Below, piece by piece: positions 1-8,650 of a stretch of 64,000 bases of DNA (its first letter is position 1; every line of letters begins with the position of its first letter). Below the pieces are notes generated by a model that saw only the letters and a list, made by a program, of their open reading frames with translations, did not search any database and was not told the origin of the DNA. A program made the position numbers and the translations under genes. The DNA is taken from positions 21,655 through 85,654 of the forward strand of contig WAIB01000008.1 of NCBI GenBank assembly GCA_009873655.1, read 5' to 3'. This DNA is from Nitrospinota bacterium. Lineage in GTDB: Bacteria; Nitrospinota; Nitrospinia; Nitrospinales; VA-1.

Positions 1-56
1 AATAAGCTCTGCAAGTCGAAAATACTTACCATTTGGCAAAGCAAAGGAGACCCGGA

Positions 57-332
57 ATGGCAGATAACCGGGATACCTGCAGTAAATGCGGGCAAGAGAG
101 TATACTTAAAGGGGACATCGGCCTCAGAAACAGTAAAACAATGGATCTGGTGGTCGTTGTTCGGCAGGATCACGGAGTTGAAAAAAATGTGCCCCTGCAA
201 CCGCGGGTCTGCGGCAGGTGCGGCTTTGTTGATTTATATGTTAAGGACCCGGTCCACCTGAAAATCTGCGCAGAAGACAAACCCATCAACCCCGACTTCA
301 AACAACGCCCCATCCTCGAAGCTGACTTTTAA
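57..332 (+). CDS. zinc-ribbon hypothetical protein
   Basis: A 91-residue protein with two CxxC pairs (C8/C11 and C52/C55), the pattern of a four-cysteine zinc ribbon. No catalytic domain is visible, and the sequence between the pairs is rich in valine and charged residues. The ATG at 57 is preferred over an in-frame TTG at 33 because a strong AAAGGAG ribosome site (43-49) sits six or seven bases upstream of it. It is the first gene before the sdh operon, separated by 149 bp. Function not recognised; a metal-binding or nucleic-acid-binding adaptor is only a guess. Confidence 0.7.
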   Translation: MADNRDTCSKCGQESILKGDIGLRNSKTMDLVVVVRQDHGVEKNVPLQPRVCGRCGFVDLYVKDPVHLKICAEDKPINPDFKQRPILEADF

Positions 333-383
333 AAGCACCCCACCTCTGAAACTTCATCAATATTTTTTTTCAAGGATATTACC

Positions 384-410
384 CTTGTGCAATGCCCAAT
401 TTTGCGCAAG
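384..410. promoter_or_regulatory. inverted repeat upstream of sdhC
   Basis: Nine-base arms CTTGTGCAA and TTGCGCAAG (one mismatch) are separated by nine bases, 72 bp before the sdhC start. It has no T-run, so an operator for the sdh operon is more likely than a terminator. This is a sequence observation only. Confidence 0.3.
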
Positions 411-481
411 AATGGAAAAGAAGTCTGGATTTATTCAATTTAAAGTAATTTATAGCCAATTCTTTATATCAATATCTGTTT

Positions 482-1159
482 ATGGCCAGACCTTCTAAAG
501 ATGAAATTCATTTTCTCCTATTAAAGCTCCACTCTCTTACGGGAATAATTCCCATTGGGGCTTTTCTGGTTATTCATTTATCTATTAATTCCCTGAGAAC
601 CGTTGGCGTTTTGCCATACCAGTTGAGCATCGATGTTCTCAACAACCTCCCCTTTCTGATACTGATCGAAATTGGTTTTATCTATATTCCCCTGTTATTT
701 CATTCCCTAATGGGTTTTTATGTGGTTCACATCGGTCAAACCAATGTTTTCCGCTACAAATACAAACGAAACTGGCTTTACACTTTACAGCGATTGACAG
801 GAGCCATTACCTTTGTGTTTCTGATTTACCACATGGGAACGACGGTCGGAGCAAAATTGTGGGAAGGAAAACATCATTTTGAAGCCGCTCCTTTTTTAAT
901 GGACATTCTCAATGGAGAATTCCAGACCTGGCAGGGAATTGTGGTTTATACAATTGGCATTGTTTCCGCCACTTTTCATTTTTCAAACGGACTTTGGGGG
1001 TTTTGCGTTTCATGGGGAATTTTGACAGGAAAAAACGCCCAAAGAAACGGGGCCATCGTTTTCGCGGCCATGGGGCTGGGATTAACTTTTCTTGGACTGG
1101 CAACCATTCTGGAGTTCAATATGAATCCGGTTCCAGTAGAAGCAACCGTATTGAGGTAA
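482..1159 (+). CDS. sdhC: succinate dehydrogenase cytochrome b558 subunit
   Basis: Membrane anchor of succinate dehydrogenase/fumarate reductase. The 225 residues form about five hydrophobic segments with histidines placed as in the b558 family, which binds two haems: H17, H32, the FHS and VVH pair near the middle, IYHMG and TFHFSNG. In this family one polypeptide replaces SdhC plus SdhD, which fits the absence of an sdhD here. It is followed after 4 bp by sdhA and then sdhB, so the three are co-transcribed. No good ribosome site precedes the ATG. Whether the complex oxidises succinate or reduces fumarate cannot be read from sequence; a quinone-linked role is expected. Confidence 0.9.
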   Translation: MARPSKDEIHFLLLKLHSLTGIIPIGAFLVIHLSINSLRTVGVLPYQLSIDVLNNLPFLILIEIGFIYIPLLFHSLMGFYVVHIGQTNVFRYKYKRNWLYTLQRLTGAITFVFLIYHMGTTVGAKLWEGKHHFEAAPFLMDILNGEFQTWQGIVVYTIGIVSATFHFSNGLWGFCVSWGILTGKNAQRNGAIVFAAMGLGLTFLGLATILEFNMNPVPVEATVLR

Positions 1160-1163
1160 AGCC

Positions 1164-3104
1164 ATGCTGAATCGCAAGAAAAAAATCGTAATCATTGGAG
1201 GCGGGCTTGCGGGTTTGGCCCTGGCAATGAAGTTCTGCGAAAGAAATGGCGAAGTCACCATTGTGTCCTACCAGGCCTTAAAACGTTCCCACTCGGTTTG
1301 TGCGCAAGGGGGCATCAATGCGGCCATCGATGCAAAAAATGAAGGGGACACTCCGGAAAAACATTTTTACGACACGATCAAGGGAGGTGATTTTTTAGCT
1401 CACCAGCCTCTGGTACGCGACATGTGTTTTCAAGCCCCCGCCATCATTCACCTGATGGATCGCATGGGAGTCGCATTCAACCGCACAGGTGAAGGGCACC
1501 TGGATTTTCGCCGATTTGGCGGAACCCTTTACAACCGCACCGCTTTTGCGGGCGCTACAACGGGACAACAACTGGTTTACGCTCTCGATGAACAGGTTCG
1601 ACGAAATATTCATGATGGTAACGCCACCGCTTTGGAGTGGCACGAATACCTGGGAGCCGTATTGGACTCAGAAGGTATCTGCCGAGGAGCCGTGATCCAT
1701 GACCTGAAAACAGATGAAATTTATACACTGGCAGCAGACGCCGTTGTTCTGGCTACAGGAGGTCCCTGTCAAGTCTATGGTCGTTCTACCAGTTCCGTAG
1801 TCAATACCGGCGCGGCAGCAACGACTGCTTATCTCCAGGGAGCCAAATACGCCAACGGTGAGTTTATTCAAATTCATCCTACCGCCATCCCCGGACAAGA
1901 CAAGCTGAGACTGATGAGCGAATCGGCCCGTGGGGAAGGAGGTCGGGTTTGGGTTCCCAAAAAAACCAATGATAGCCGTGACCCGAAAAAAATCCCCGAA
2001 TCAGACCGGTATTATTTCCTCGAAGAAAAATATCCCCTGTTTAAAAATCTGGTTCCCAGGGATGTAGCAAGTCGTGAAATTTACGACATTGTGTACAATC
2101 AAAACATGGGGGTGAGCGGAGAACCCATGGTCTATCTGGATCTCACCCATAAATCCAGGGAGTTTCTCGACAACCGCCTGGGTGGGATCATGGATATCTA
2201 CACTAAATTTACCGGCGTCGACCCCCGCGAACAACCCATGAAAATTTTTCCCGCAGTCCATTATTCCATGGGAGGACTCTGGACAGATTATGGTCCCGAC
2301 CAGCAGGGGTTGATCGAGCATGGCTCACCCAAAAACCAAATGACTTCCATCAAAGGGTTGTTCGCCGCCGGGGAAGCGGACTACCAGTATCATGGCGCGA
2401 ACAGACTGGGAGCCAATTCGCTGCTGAGCTGTATCTACACAGGTCTCATGATGGCGAGGGGAATCATGAATTACACCGATTCCCTGGAAAAATCAGTGGA
2501 CGACATCCCTTCAACAATTTTCGATGACGCACGGAATCACTGGAAAACCCGGTTTAATGAAATCAGAAAAATGGATGGCAACGAAAATCCCTATCAATTG
2601 CATCAGCAATTGGGTGAAACCATGCTCGCAAACGTCCTTATTGTCAGGGACAACAAATCGCTTGAGAAAGCGACTCACGCCATTGATGATATTGAAGCCC
2701 GGTTTAAAAATGTGAAATGTACCGATAGCAGTGATTGGGCAAACCCTTCGCCAAGTTTCATCAATCAATTGTTCTGCATGATTCATCTTTCCAAAATCAT
2801 TACAAAAGGCGCGCTGATGCGTGACGAATTCCGCGGCAGCCATTACAAGCCGGACTTCGACTTGAATCAGCCCAAAGATTTTGACCCGCATGAATACATT
2901 GATTATCTCGAGCAAAAACAATACGGAGAAATCACGGATAACAAGTTTCCTCCTGGACATCTTGACTACATGAAACGTTTTGAAGAGAACAACAAAAAAT
3001 GGTTAAAGACCACGGTAGCCCAATTCAAAGACAATAAACCGGATATTACTTATGAAGAGGTGAATACCTCATTGATCACGCCCAGGCCGAGAAAATATGA
3101 TTAA
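1164..3104 (+). CDS. sdhA: succinate dehydrogenase flavoprotein subunit
   Basis: Catalytic FAD subunit (646 residues, full length) that interconverts succinate and fumarate. An N-terminal Rossmann GGGLAG lies at residues 12-17. The covalent FAD histidine is H43, in the SHSVCAQGG motif. The substrate-binding HPTAIPG motif is near 238, the capping region GGLWTDYG follows, and NRLGANSLLSC precedes the C-terminal helical domain. The length and order match the Bacillus/epsilonproteobacterial type that pairs with a b558 anchor. It lies between sdhC and sdhB in one operon. Confidence 0.96.
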   Translation: MLNRKKKIVIIGGGLAGLALAMKFCERNGEVTIVSYQALKRSHSVCAQGGINAAIDAKNEGDTPEKHFYDTIKGGDFLAHQPLVRDMCFQAPAIIHLMDRMGVAFNRTGEGHLDFRRFGGTLYNRTAFAGATTGQQLVYALDEQVRRNIHDGNATALEWHEYLGAVLDSEGICRGAVIHDLKTDEIYTLAADAVVLATGGPCQVYGRSTSSVVNTGAAATTAYLQGAKYANGEFIQIHPTAIPGQDKLRLMSESARGEGGRVWVPKKTNDSRDPKKIPESDRYYFLEEKYPLFKNLVPRDVASREIYDIVYNQNMGVSGEPMVYLDLTHKSREFLDNRLGGIMDIYTKFTGVDPREQPMKIFPAVHYSMGGLWTDYGPDQQGLIEHGSPKNQMTSIKGLFAAGEADYQYHGANRLGANSLLSCIYTGLMMARGIMNYTDSLEKSVDDIPSTIFDDARNHWKTRFNEIRKMDGNENPYQLHQQLGETMLANVLIVRDNKSLEKATHAIDDIEARFKNVKCTDSSDWANPSPSFINQLFCMIHLSKIITKGALMRDEFRGSHYKPDFDLNQPKDFDPHEYIDYLEQKQYGEITDNKFPPGHLDYMKRFEENNKKWLKTTVAQFKDNKPDITYEEVNTSLITPRPRKYD

Positions 3105-3135
3105 CCATTTGTAAAAGAAAGCTGTTGGCAAAACC

Positions 3136-3885
3136 ATGACAGATAAAAAAATACCTTTTAAAATCAAGCGTCAGGATAAGCCGGGTTCGCCCTCTTACTG
3201 GCAGACATTTCAGGTTCCATATAAACCTTTCGCAAACATCATTTCCTGCTTGATGGAAATTCAAAGAAACCCGACCACTCAGGGAGGAAAAACAGTTGCC
3301 CCTGTTACCTGGGACAGCAATTGCCTGGAGGAGGTTTGCGGTTCCTGCACCATGCTTATCAATGGAAAGGTTAGACAGGCCTGTACCGCCCTCGTGGATA
3401 ATCTCGAAAAACCCATCACGCTGGAACCCATGTCCAAGTTCCCGGTTGTGCGCGATCTGCAGGTCAACCGAAACCGCATGTTTGAAAACCTTAAAAAGGT
3501 CAAAGCATGGATTGACATCGACGGTTCACACGATATTGGCGAAGGGGCCTTAATGGCCGATTCAGACCGAGCCAAACGCTATGTCATGTCTGAGTGCATG
3601 ACCTGCGGATGTTGTCTCGAAGCCTGCCCGCAATTCACCTTGAATAATTCCTTCATGGGAGCCGCAACTTTCAACCAGGTCCGGCTATTCAATCTTCATC
3701 CCACAGGAAGTATGAACAAGGAAGAACGGCTCGATGCGGTTATGGGAGAAGGAGGAATCACCGATTGCGGAAACGCGCAGGTTTGTGTGGAGGTATGCCC
3801 TAAAAACATACCGCTGACGGAATCTATTGCTGATATCGGCCGACAAACCAGCTGGCAAATGATAAAAAACATCCTCATAAAATAG
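3136..3885 (+). CDS. sdhB: succinate dehydrogenase iron-sulfur subunit
   Basis: Electron-transfer subunit of 249 residues. The 2Fe-2S ligands are C63, C68, C71 and C83 (CLEEVCGSC...C). The C-terminal ferredoxin-like half carries CMTCGCCLEACP near 155 and CVEVCPKNIP near 217, which supply the 4Fe-4S and 3Fe-4S clusters. It follows sdhA by 31 bp and is the last gene of sdhCAB. The ribosome site before its ATG is weak. The next gene (ispH) is 96 bp downstream behind an AT-rich spacer. Confidence 0.95.
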   Translation: MTDKKIPFKIKRQDKPGSPSYWQTFQVPYKPFANIISCLMEIQRNPTTQGGKTVAPVTWDSNCLEEVCGSCTMLINGKVRQACTALVDNLEKPITLEPMSKFPVVRDLQVNRNRMFENLKKVKAWIDIDGSHDIGEGALMADSDRAKRYVMSECMTCGCCLEACPQFTLNNSFMGAATFNQVRLFNLHPTGSMNKEERLDAVMGEGGITDCGNAQVCVEVCPKNIPLTESIADIGRQTSWQMIKNILIK

Positions 3886-3981
3886 TTCCAGGTATTTTTT
3901 ATTTTAAATACAGGTACTATTTGTTATTATTCCTATTCGAAATTTTTTATTCTGTGCACCGCGTTTAAAGGAAAAATATAA

Positions 3982-4863
3982 ATGAAAGTCTCACTAGCCA
4001 GTGCAATGGGTACCTGTTTTGGAGTTCAAGATGCAATCAATCTTGCCATGTCTCCCGAATTCAGCAATGAATTGACCATCGTGGGCCAACTGGTTCACAA
4101 TCCGCAAGTGAGTGAATCCCTGAAGCAAAACGGCGTTTCGCTGGTACCGGGAATAGAAGATATCGATAAAATTCAAACAAAAAAGGTAATGATTACCGCT
4201 CATGGAGCGGCTGAGAAAACAAAAAAGCGCCTCTATGAAGCTGGGTTCACCGTTTATGATGCCAGTTGCCCTTTGGTTATGCGTGTCCACCAAACAATTA
4301 AATCATTGGTGGCAAAAGGTTATTTTCCCGTAGTAATCGGTCAGAAAGACCATGTAGAAGTTAAAGGAATAGTAGGGGATTTAGATGACCACCTGGTCAT
4401 TAACAATGAAACGGATTTCCAAAAAATTAAAAGCTCGGGAAATCGCAGGTTGGGAATCGTTACCCAAACAACCCAGCAAAGGGATAAAGTAGAGGCACTG
4501 GTTGAAAAAATTCGCGGATTGGAATATGTGGATGATGTTGCTTTTGTAAACACCATTTGCCAACCCACACACGACCGGCAGTTGGCCGTTCATGAATTGG
4601 CGGACCAGGTTGATCTTATGATTGTTATTGGGGGTTACAACTCCTCCAACACCAAAAAACTGGTTCACGTTTGTGATGAAAAGGGGATAGAAGCCCACCA
4701 CATTGAATCTTTCGATCAATTGCACAAAGAATGGTTCATTAACAAGCAACATGTAGGAATAACCGCGGGCACAAGCACTCCCGAAAATGTCATCAATGAA
4801 GTGCACACAAAAATCCTTGAAATTGCCAAAGATGTAGAAGGCCAAACTTCCCTCGCCTCTTGA
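3982..4863 (+). CDS. ispH: 4-hydroxy-3-methylbut-2-enyl diphosphate reductase
   Basis: Last enzyme of the MEP pathway, reducing HMBPP to IPP and DMAPP with a 4Fe-4S cluster. The 293 residues keep every family landmark: cluster cysteines C12, C96 and C193; H39, H74 and H124 for the diphosphate; E126 in HVEVKG as proton donor; a TQTT motif near 161; and S221/N223. The first motif is GTCFGV instead of the usual GFCAGV, and the rest is rather diverged, so this may be a distinct IspH branch. It is followed by a squalene/phytoene synthase, which fits isoprenoid supply. Confidence 0.88.
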   Translation: MKVSLASAMGTCFGVQDAINLAMSPEFSNELTIVGQLVHNPQVSESLKQNGVSLVPGIEDIDKIQTKKVMITAHGAAEKTKKRLYEAGFTVYDASCPLVMRVHQTIKSLVAKGYFPVVIGQKDHVEVKGIVGDLDDHLVINNETDFQKIKSSGNRRLGIVTQTTQQRDKVEALVEKIRGLEYVDDVAFVNTICQPTHDRQLAVHELADQVDLMIVIGGYNSSNTKKLVHVCDEKGIEAHHIESFDQLHKEWFINKQHVGITAGTSTPENVINEVHTKILEIAKDVEGQTSLAS

Positions 4864-4985
4864 ACCCACTTCCGAACAGAACTAAAAATGGCTCCCGCCG
4901 AATTCCGTTACCTGCCCCAATAATCTATTTCCCTTTAACAACGGAACTGCTATAAATACAGAAACGTTACAAGGCTTTTTATAAA

Positions 4986-6089
4986 ATGGACGATTGGGCC
5001 TACTGCCAACAAACACTACCTAAAGTAAGTAGAACCTTTGCCTTGAATATTAAAGTATTACAAGGCGAACTGTACCGCAGCATATTGATTGCCTACCTGT
5101 TTTGCCGAACCGTCGACACCGTGGAAGACGCAACTGAACTGGACCCGAAAGTTAAAATCAGACTGCTATTGGAGTTTTCCCGTTTAATTGAAGACCCGGA
5201 TTATCGACAAAGCCATCTCGAAATCTGGACTAAAGATTGTGCTGTTGTGGATGGAAGCATGAACGATCTGGATCTTCTAAAAAATATCAAACGCGTTTTC
5301 AATATTTTTGATTCGCTAAAAGAAAATCACCAGAAACAAATCATTCCATCGGTCTCAAAAATGGCTAAGGGAATGGCACACTTCCAAAACCGGTTTCAAT
5401 TTGGGGAAATCACCCCGTTGGAAGACGAAAAAGACCTGGAAGAATATTGTTACTTTGTAGCGGGAGTTGTGGGTGAAATGTTATGCAATCTTTTCCTGCA
5501 AAAGCTCACATCACTGTCCCCACAGGCAAAAAACATCATGAAAGAAAATGCCGTCTCATTTGGCCTTGGGTTGCAAATGACCAATATTTCAAAGGATATT
5601 ATGGCTGACCGTGACCGGGGCTGGTCCTACATTCCCAAAAGCCTGATTGTCTCAAATGGACTGACTGTGGACGAATTCCATTCAGGAAAGTCAGTAGAGA
5701 AAAATCTGCAAATACTTGAAATCCTGCTTTGTAAAACAAAAGGGCATTTACAAGACGCGTTAAAATTCACACTCGCCATTCCAAGAACGGAAATATCTTT
5801 GCGACTGTTTTGCATTTGGCCCCTTTGGATGGCAATGAAAACCGTCGCCGCTCTTCACAACAACCCGGCGTTGTTAAAATCGAGTGCACCGGTAAAAATC
5901 TCTCGAAGCCAGGTAAAACGAATTTTATTGTTAACTCCGCTGATTGCGTGGTCAAATTCATTTCTAAAATTTTCTTTCAATAACATCCTCGGGAAAAAAG
6001 ACTTTAAGAAATATCCTGATTTTGACCTTAAAGGCCTGCATCAAAGATTAGGTGAAATTTCCATGGAAAAAATTTCCTCTAACATTTAA
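4986..6089 (+). CDS. squalene/phytoene synthase family protein
   Basis: A head-to-head prenyl transferase condensing two allylic diphosphates (farnesyl or geranylgeranyl) in a Mg-dependent reaction. The 367 residues carry the first aspartate motif DTVED (44-48) and the second motif, ISKDIMADRDRGWSYIP, with D204 and D208. Length and motif wording are closer to squalene synthase than to plant phytoene synthase. The C-terminal region after about 300 (KISRSQVKRILLLTPLIAW) is hydrophobic and could anchor the enzyme. It lies 122 bp after ispH on the same strand. Whether squalene, hydroxysqualene or phytoene is made cannot be decided here; no cyclase or desaturase is in the window. Confidence 0.82.
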   Translation: MDDWAYCQQTLPKVSRTFALNIKVLQGELYRSILIAYLFCRTVDTVEDATELDPKVKIRLLLEFSRLIEDPDYRQSHLEIWTKDCAVVDGSMNDLDLLKNIKRVFNIFDSLKENHQKQIIPSVSKMAKGMAHFQNRFQFGEITPLEDEKDLEEYCYFVAGVVGEMLCNLFLQKLTSLSPQAKNIMKENAVSFGLGLQMTNISKDIMADRDRGWSYIPKSLIVSNGLTVDEFHSGKSVEKNLQILEILLCKTKGHLQDALKFTLAIPRTEISLRLFCIWPLWMAMKTVAALHNNPALLKSSAPVKISRSQVKRILLLTPLIAWSNSFLKFSFNNILGKKDFKKYPDFDLKGLHQRLGEISMEKISSNI

Positions 6090-6100
6090 AGTACTTGACC

Positions 6101-6529
6101 ATGGCTGAAAAAGAAAGATTCACTGATAATCAAGATGGCACAATAACCGATTCAAAAACCGGTTTAATGTGGATGAAGGAAGACGCCTGGCAAAAAGAGG
6201 CCAAATGGTATACCTGGGATGAAGCCGCAGAATTGGCAAGTTATTTCAATGATATTAAATTTGCGGAATTTCAGGACTGGCGGCTTCCTACTGAGGAAGA
6301 AATTCAATCCCTATATCATGAGGAGGCTTCCAACCAGGATAAATATGGAAAAGAAATGCATTTACCTGAAGCTTTTCCTTCGGGAGGGCTGGCCACGGTC
6401 TGGCTGAAAGGGGAATCGGGCCATGAAGGAACTCTTTTTGACTTTAAAAATGGGGAATTTAGACCTCTTTATAAAAGTAAAAGCGGTCGAATGACCGTTC
6501 GGCTGGTCCGCGGGGAAATGCTAAAATAA
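6101..6529 (+). CDS. DUF1566 (Lcl C-terminal-like) domain protein
   Basis: A 142-residue protein with the repeated pattern of the DUF1566 fold: FTDNQDGTITDSKTGLMW near the N-terminus, W-rich middle, QDWRLPTEEE, and the terminal MTVRLVRG strand. This fold resembles lectin-like or sulfatase-modifying domains and is usually found in secreted or surface proteins, but no signal peptide is visible here, so it may be cytoplasmic. The ATG at 6101 is preferred over an upstream TTG at 6095 that lies six bases after the previous stop. Biochemical role unknown. Confidence 0.75.
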   Translation: MAEKERFTDNQDGTITDSKTGLMWMKEDAWQKEAKWYTWDEAAELASYFNDIKFAEFQDWRLPTEEEIQSLYHEEASNQDKYGKEMHLPEAFPSGGLATVWLKGESGHEGTLFDFKNGEFRPLYKSKSGRMTVRLVRGEMLK

Positions 6530-6602
6530 ACCGGTTCGGTTTAAACAATAGAAACTTTTTACCCTGCTTTTCATCTAATTCCTAATTTTACGGGAGAGAA
6601 GT

Positions 6603-7049
6603 TTGAATAAAAAACGCCTAATTTCAATTGCTGGGGGTCTCTGGTGCATCATTGGTTTCTTTCTTGTTGTCCGTGGAATGAGGTTATATCAACTCGCGGA
6701 AATGGAACAACACGCTACCGTAATCGCGATTACCATCTCCGGAGTCATTGCGGGTTTGATCGGTCTGGTAAAAGGAAAATTTGTTCTGAGCAAAACAGCA
6801 ACTCGTAATAAAAACCGCATCTACAACCTGGATGACCCGGTAAGTATTCAGGATCTTTTTTCCAAACCCCTCTATTTTTTGATCCCCATTATGATGGGTT
6901 TTGGTGTTCTGCTTCGATCTTACAACGAATACCTGGGAGGATATATCGTTGTTGCTGCAATTTATTGCGGGATAGGGATGGCATTGATCGTATCCAGCCG
7001 GGTTTACTGGTTTTCAAAATCCGAAATTCAAGAACCAGAGCAATCTTAG
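6603..7049 (+). CDS. integral membrane protein, unknown
   Basis: A 148-residue protein with about four hydrophobic segments (residues 7-25, 42-60, 91-108, 113-132), and a charged loop around 62-85. It begins with TTG, preceded by GGGAGAGAAG as ribosome site. No family recognised. It is 15 bp before another small membrane protein (7065) and probably co-transcribed with it. A structural or small-solute role in the inner membrane is all that can be said. Confidence 0.65.
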   Translation: MNKKRLISIAGGLWCIIGFFLVVRGMRLYQLAEMEQHATVIAITISGVIAGLIGLVKGKFVLSKTATRNKNRIYNLDDPVSIQDLFSKPLYFLIPIMMGFGVLLRSYNEYLGGYIVVAAIYCGIGMALIVSSRVYWFSKSEIQEPEQS

Positions 7050-7064
7050 ACAACCAACTCAAAA

Positions 7065-7472
7065 ATGAAGAATTTCTTTCTTACCCTGCATATGATTTCA
7101 ATGTGCCTGGTCATCGGCACTTTGTTCCTTCAATCCCTAACGGTAGTATTCCGATTACGGCTGAAATCCGCCGAAGAAGCGAAGGGGCTTGAGAAAACGC
7201 AGACCCGAATTCACAAGTTCATCTATTATCCAATACTCGGAGTGACCCTGATATCCGGGGTCGTCCTCGCAGTTAAAACCGGAGCATTCTCTGAAGGCAA
7301 ATGGCTTCACGTAAAATTAGGTCTCCTGATGGTTTTGGTTGCTCTGGGAGTACAAAACGGCAGGCAGATTAAAGAAGCCGTTCTTCCAAAAAAATATGCA
7401 ATGATGGTACACATTGCCATCTTCATTGTCGGGGCATACATGATTTATCTCGCCACCATCAAACCTTTTTAA
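7065..7472 (+). CDS. four-helix membrane protein, DUF2269/CopD-like
   Basis: A 135-residue membrane protein with four helices: 5-27, 48-66, 81-96 and 112-130. The arrangement HMISMCLVIGTLF, then YPILGVTLISGV, then WLHVKLGLLM resembles the DUF2269, CopD and HemJ group of four-helix proteins, several of which bind haem or metal through conserved histidines (H9, H79 and H117 here). The assignment to that group is by pattern only. It is co-oriented with 6603 and overlaps nothing; the next small gene starts on the base after its stop codon. Confidence 0.6.
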   Translation: MKNFFLTLHMISMCLVIGTLFLQSLTVVFRLRLKSAEEAKGLEKTQTRIHKFIYYPILGVTLISGVVLAVKTGAFSEGKWLHVKLGLLMVLVALGVQNGRQIKEAVLPKKYAMMVHIAIFIVGAYMIYLATIKPF

Positions 7473-7604
7473 ATGGACATCCTTTTCACACTTGTTGCCA
7501 GCGTTGTCCTGATCATCGGCTTTCTTGTAGTCTGTCGTTCCGTGGACGAAGAAGAGGATGAAGAGGAACCCGGCAATGGCACGGACAACCCCAACCACCC
7601 TTAA
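7473..7604 (+). CDS. 43-residue single-span membrane peptide
   Basis: A short reading frame: one N-terminal transmembrane helix (residues 3-21, MDILFTLVASVVLIIGF...) followed by a very acidic tail (VDEEEDEEEP). Its ATG directly abuts the stop of the 7065 gene (TAAATG), and its end overlaps the start of the uracil-DNA glycosylase gene, as expected for a translationally coupled operon member. A helix plus acidic tail is unlikely from a random frame. No family is known to me. Confidence 0.5.
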   Translation: MDILFTLVASVVLIIGFLVVCRSVDEEEDEEEPGNGTDNPNHP

Positions 7605-8178
7605 AACTTTCAAACAACTGGAAAAGCAGGCTGCTGACTGCCGCCTCTGCCCGGCCATGGCAGACCAGCCTGCCATACTGAGTAAAGCCAACGGGAACCT
7701 GCACGCAAATATTGTTTTCGTCGCCGAAGCTCCGGGCCGGTTTGGCGCAGGTCGCACCGGAATCCCTTTTCATGGAGATAAATCAGGGGACAACTTCGAA
7801 ACGCTGCTTGCCCATATTGGATTGACACGCAAAGATGTCTTTATAACCAATGCCGCGCTGTGCAATCCTCTTGAAAACGGAAATAATAGAAGACCTAAAA
7901 CAAGTGAAATTAAAAACTGCCAGCCATTTTTAAAAAAAACCCTCGACCTCATTTGTCCTGAGGTTGTCGTTACCTTGGGTTCCACGGGCCTTCAGGCAAT
8001 CAACTTGATTTTAGGTACCCGGTATCAACTGAAAGACCGAGTTGCCCAACCCCTCACCACCCCCGGTTTTATCCTCTTTCCCCTCTATCACCCAAGCCCA
8101 CGGGTAACCAACTGGATGAGGCCGCTGGCACAGCAAAAAAAAGATTTCAAAAAAATCCCTCGTAGCACCGGCGAATAG
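7576..8178 (+). CDS. Fe-S uracil-DNA glycosylase, family 4/5
   Basis: Removes uracil from DNA produced by cytosine deamination. The 200-residue protein has the thermostable-type iron-sulfur fold: cysteines C22, C25, C96 and C115 are suitably placed for a 4Fe-4S cluster. The uracil pocket motif reads AEAPGRFGAGRTGIPF (50-65), the late motif is YHPSP with H172. Family 4 enzymes usually show GEAPG with a following acid, and family 5 show a GxRTG form, so this sequence is intermediate. The ATG at 7576 has GAGGA in front and is favoured over one at 7558; either way it overlaps the upstream 43-residue frame. Confidence 0.85.
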   Translation: MARTTPTTLKTFKQLEKQAADCRLCPAMADQPAILSKANGNLHANIVFVAEAPGRFGAGRTGIPFHGDKSGDNFETLLAHIGLTRKDVFITNAALCNPLENGNNRRPKTSEIKNCQPFLKKTLDLICPEVVVTLGSTGLQAINLILGTRYQLKDRVAQPLTTPGFILFPLYHPSPRVTNWMRPLAQQKKDFKKIPRSTGE

Positions 8179-8288
8179 ACACTCTTCAAGATACCAAAAG
8201 AAACCGCCCCTGGAAGTGGATCCGTTTATCAATGCCAAAAGCATTAAATTTCAAATGTTTCCCTGGTTTACTTCCTTTCCCACAGAGG

Positions 8289-8317
8289 TTGACAAAGGGA
8301 AAGGGAGATTTTATATG
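8289..8317 (+). promoter_or_regulatory. sigma-70-type promoter
   Basis: TTGACA (8289-8294), a 17-base spacer and TATATG (8312-8317) lie about 25 bases before the gene at 8342. The predicted transcript would start near 8324, leaving a leader of under 20 bases that carries the ribosome site. Confidence 0.55.
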
Positions 8318-8341
8318 TTTATAAGGAACAGGAGGTGAACC

Positions 8342-8647
8342 ATGTATTTTAACAACAATATTTCAAACTCCTTTTTAACAAGAGGCCATCGAACCCTTAC
8401 CTGGGGAACGGTTCTTTTGGGGACCGTATTATTTCTCCTTGCTCTTTTAATTTTTGCTTATCCCGCATTGATCGCCTACTTCATCGCGGCCGTTATTTTG
8501 TTTGCGGGTTTGTCTGCGCTTGCCATTGGTTGGAAGCTTTGGCGACTGCGAAATGAAATTACCAAGCTTGAAAAAATGGAAGATGACCCTTTCTTCAACA
8601 GGTCACCAGAAACTCATCGCGGTTATTTCACTTATATCCGATGGTAA
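8342..8647 (+). CDS. small two-helix membrane protein
   Basis: A 101-residue protein with two adjacent transmembrane helices (about 21-42 and 46-66), followed by a short helix with charged residues (NEITKLEKMEDD) and a tyrosine-containing tail. Translation should be strong: a full AGGAGGTG ribosome site (8330-8337) is four bases from the ATG, and a consensus-like promoter precedes it. Function unknown. It ends 3 bp before the aldo/keto reductase gene, which probably shares its transcript. Confidence 0.75.
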   Translation: MYFNNNISNSFLTRGHRTLTWGTVLLGTVLFLLALLIFAYPALIAYFIAAVILFAGLSALAIGWKLWRLRNEITKLEKMEDDPFFNRSPETHRGYFTYIRW

Positions 8648-8650
8648 GAA

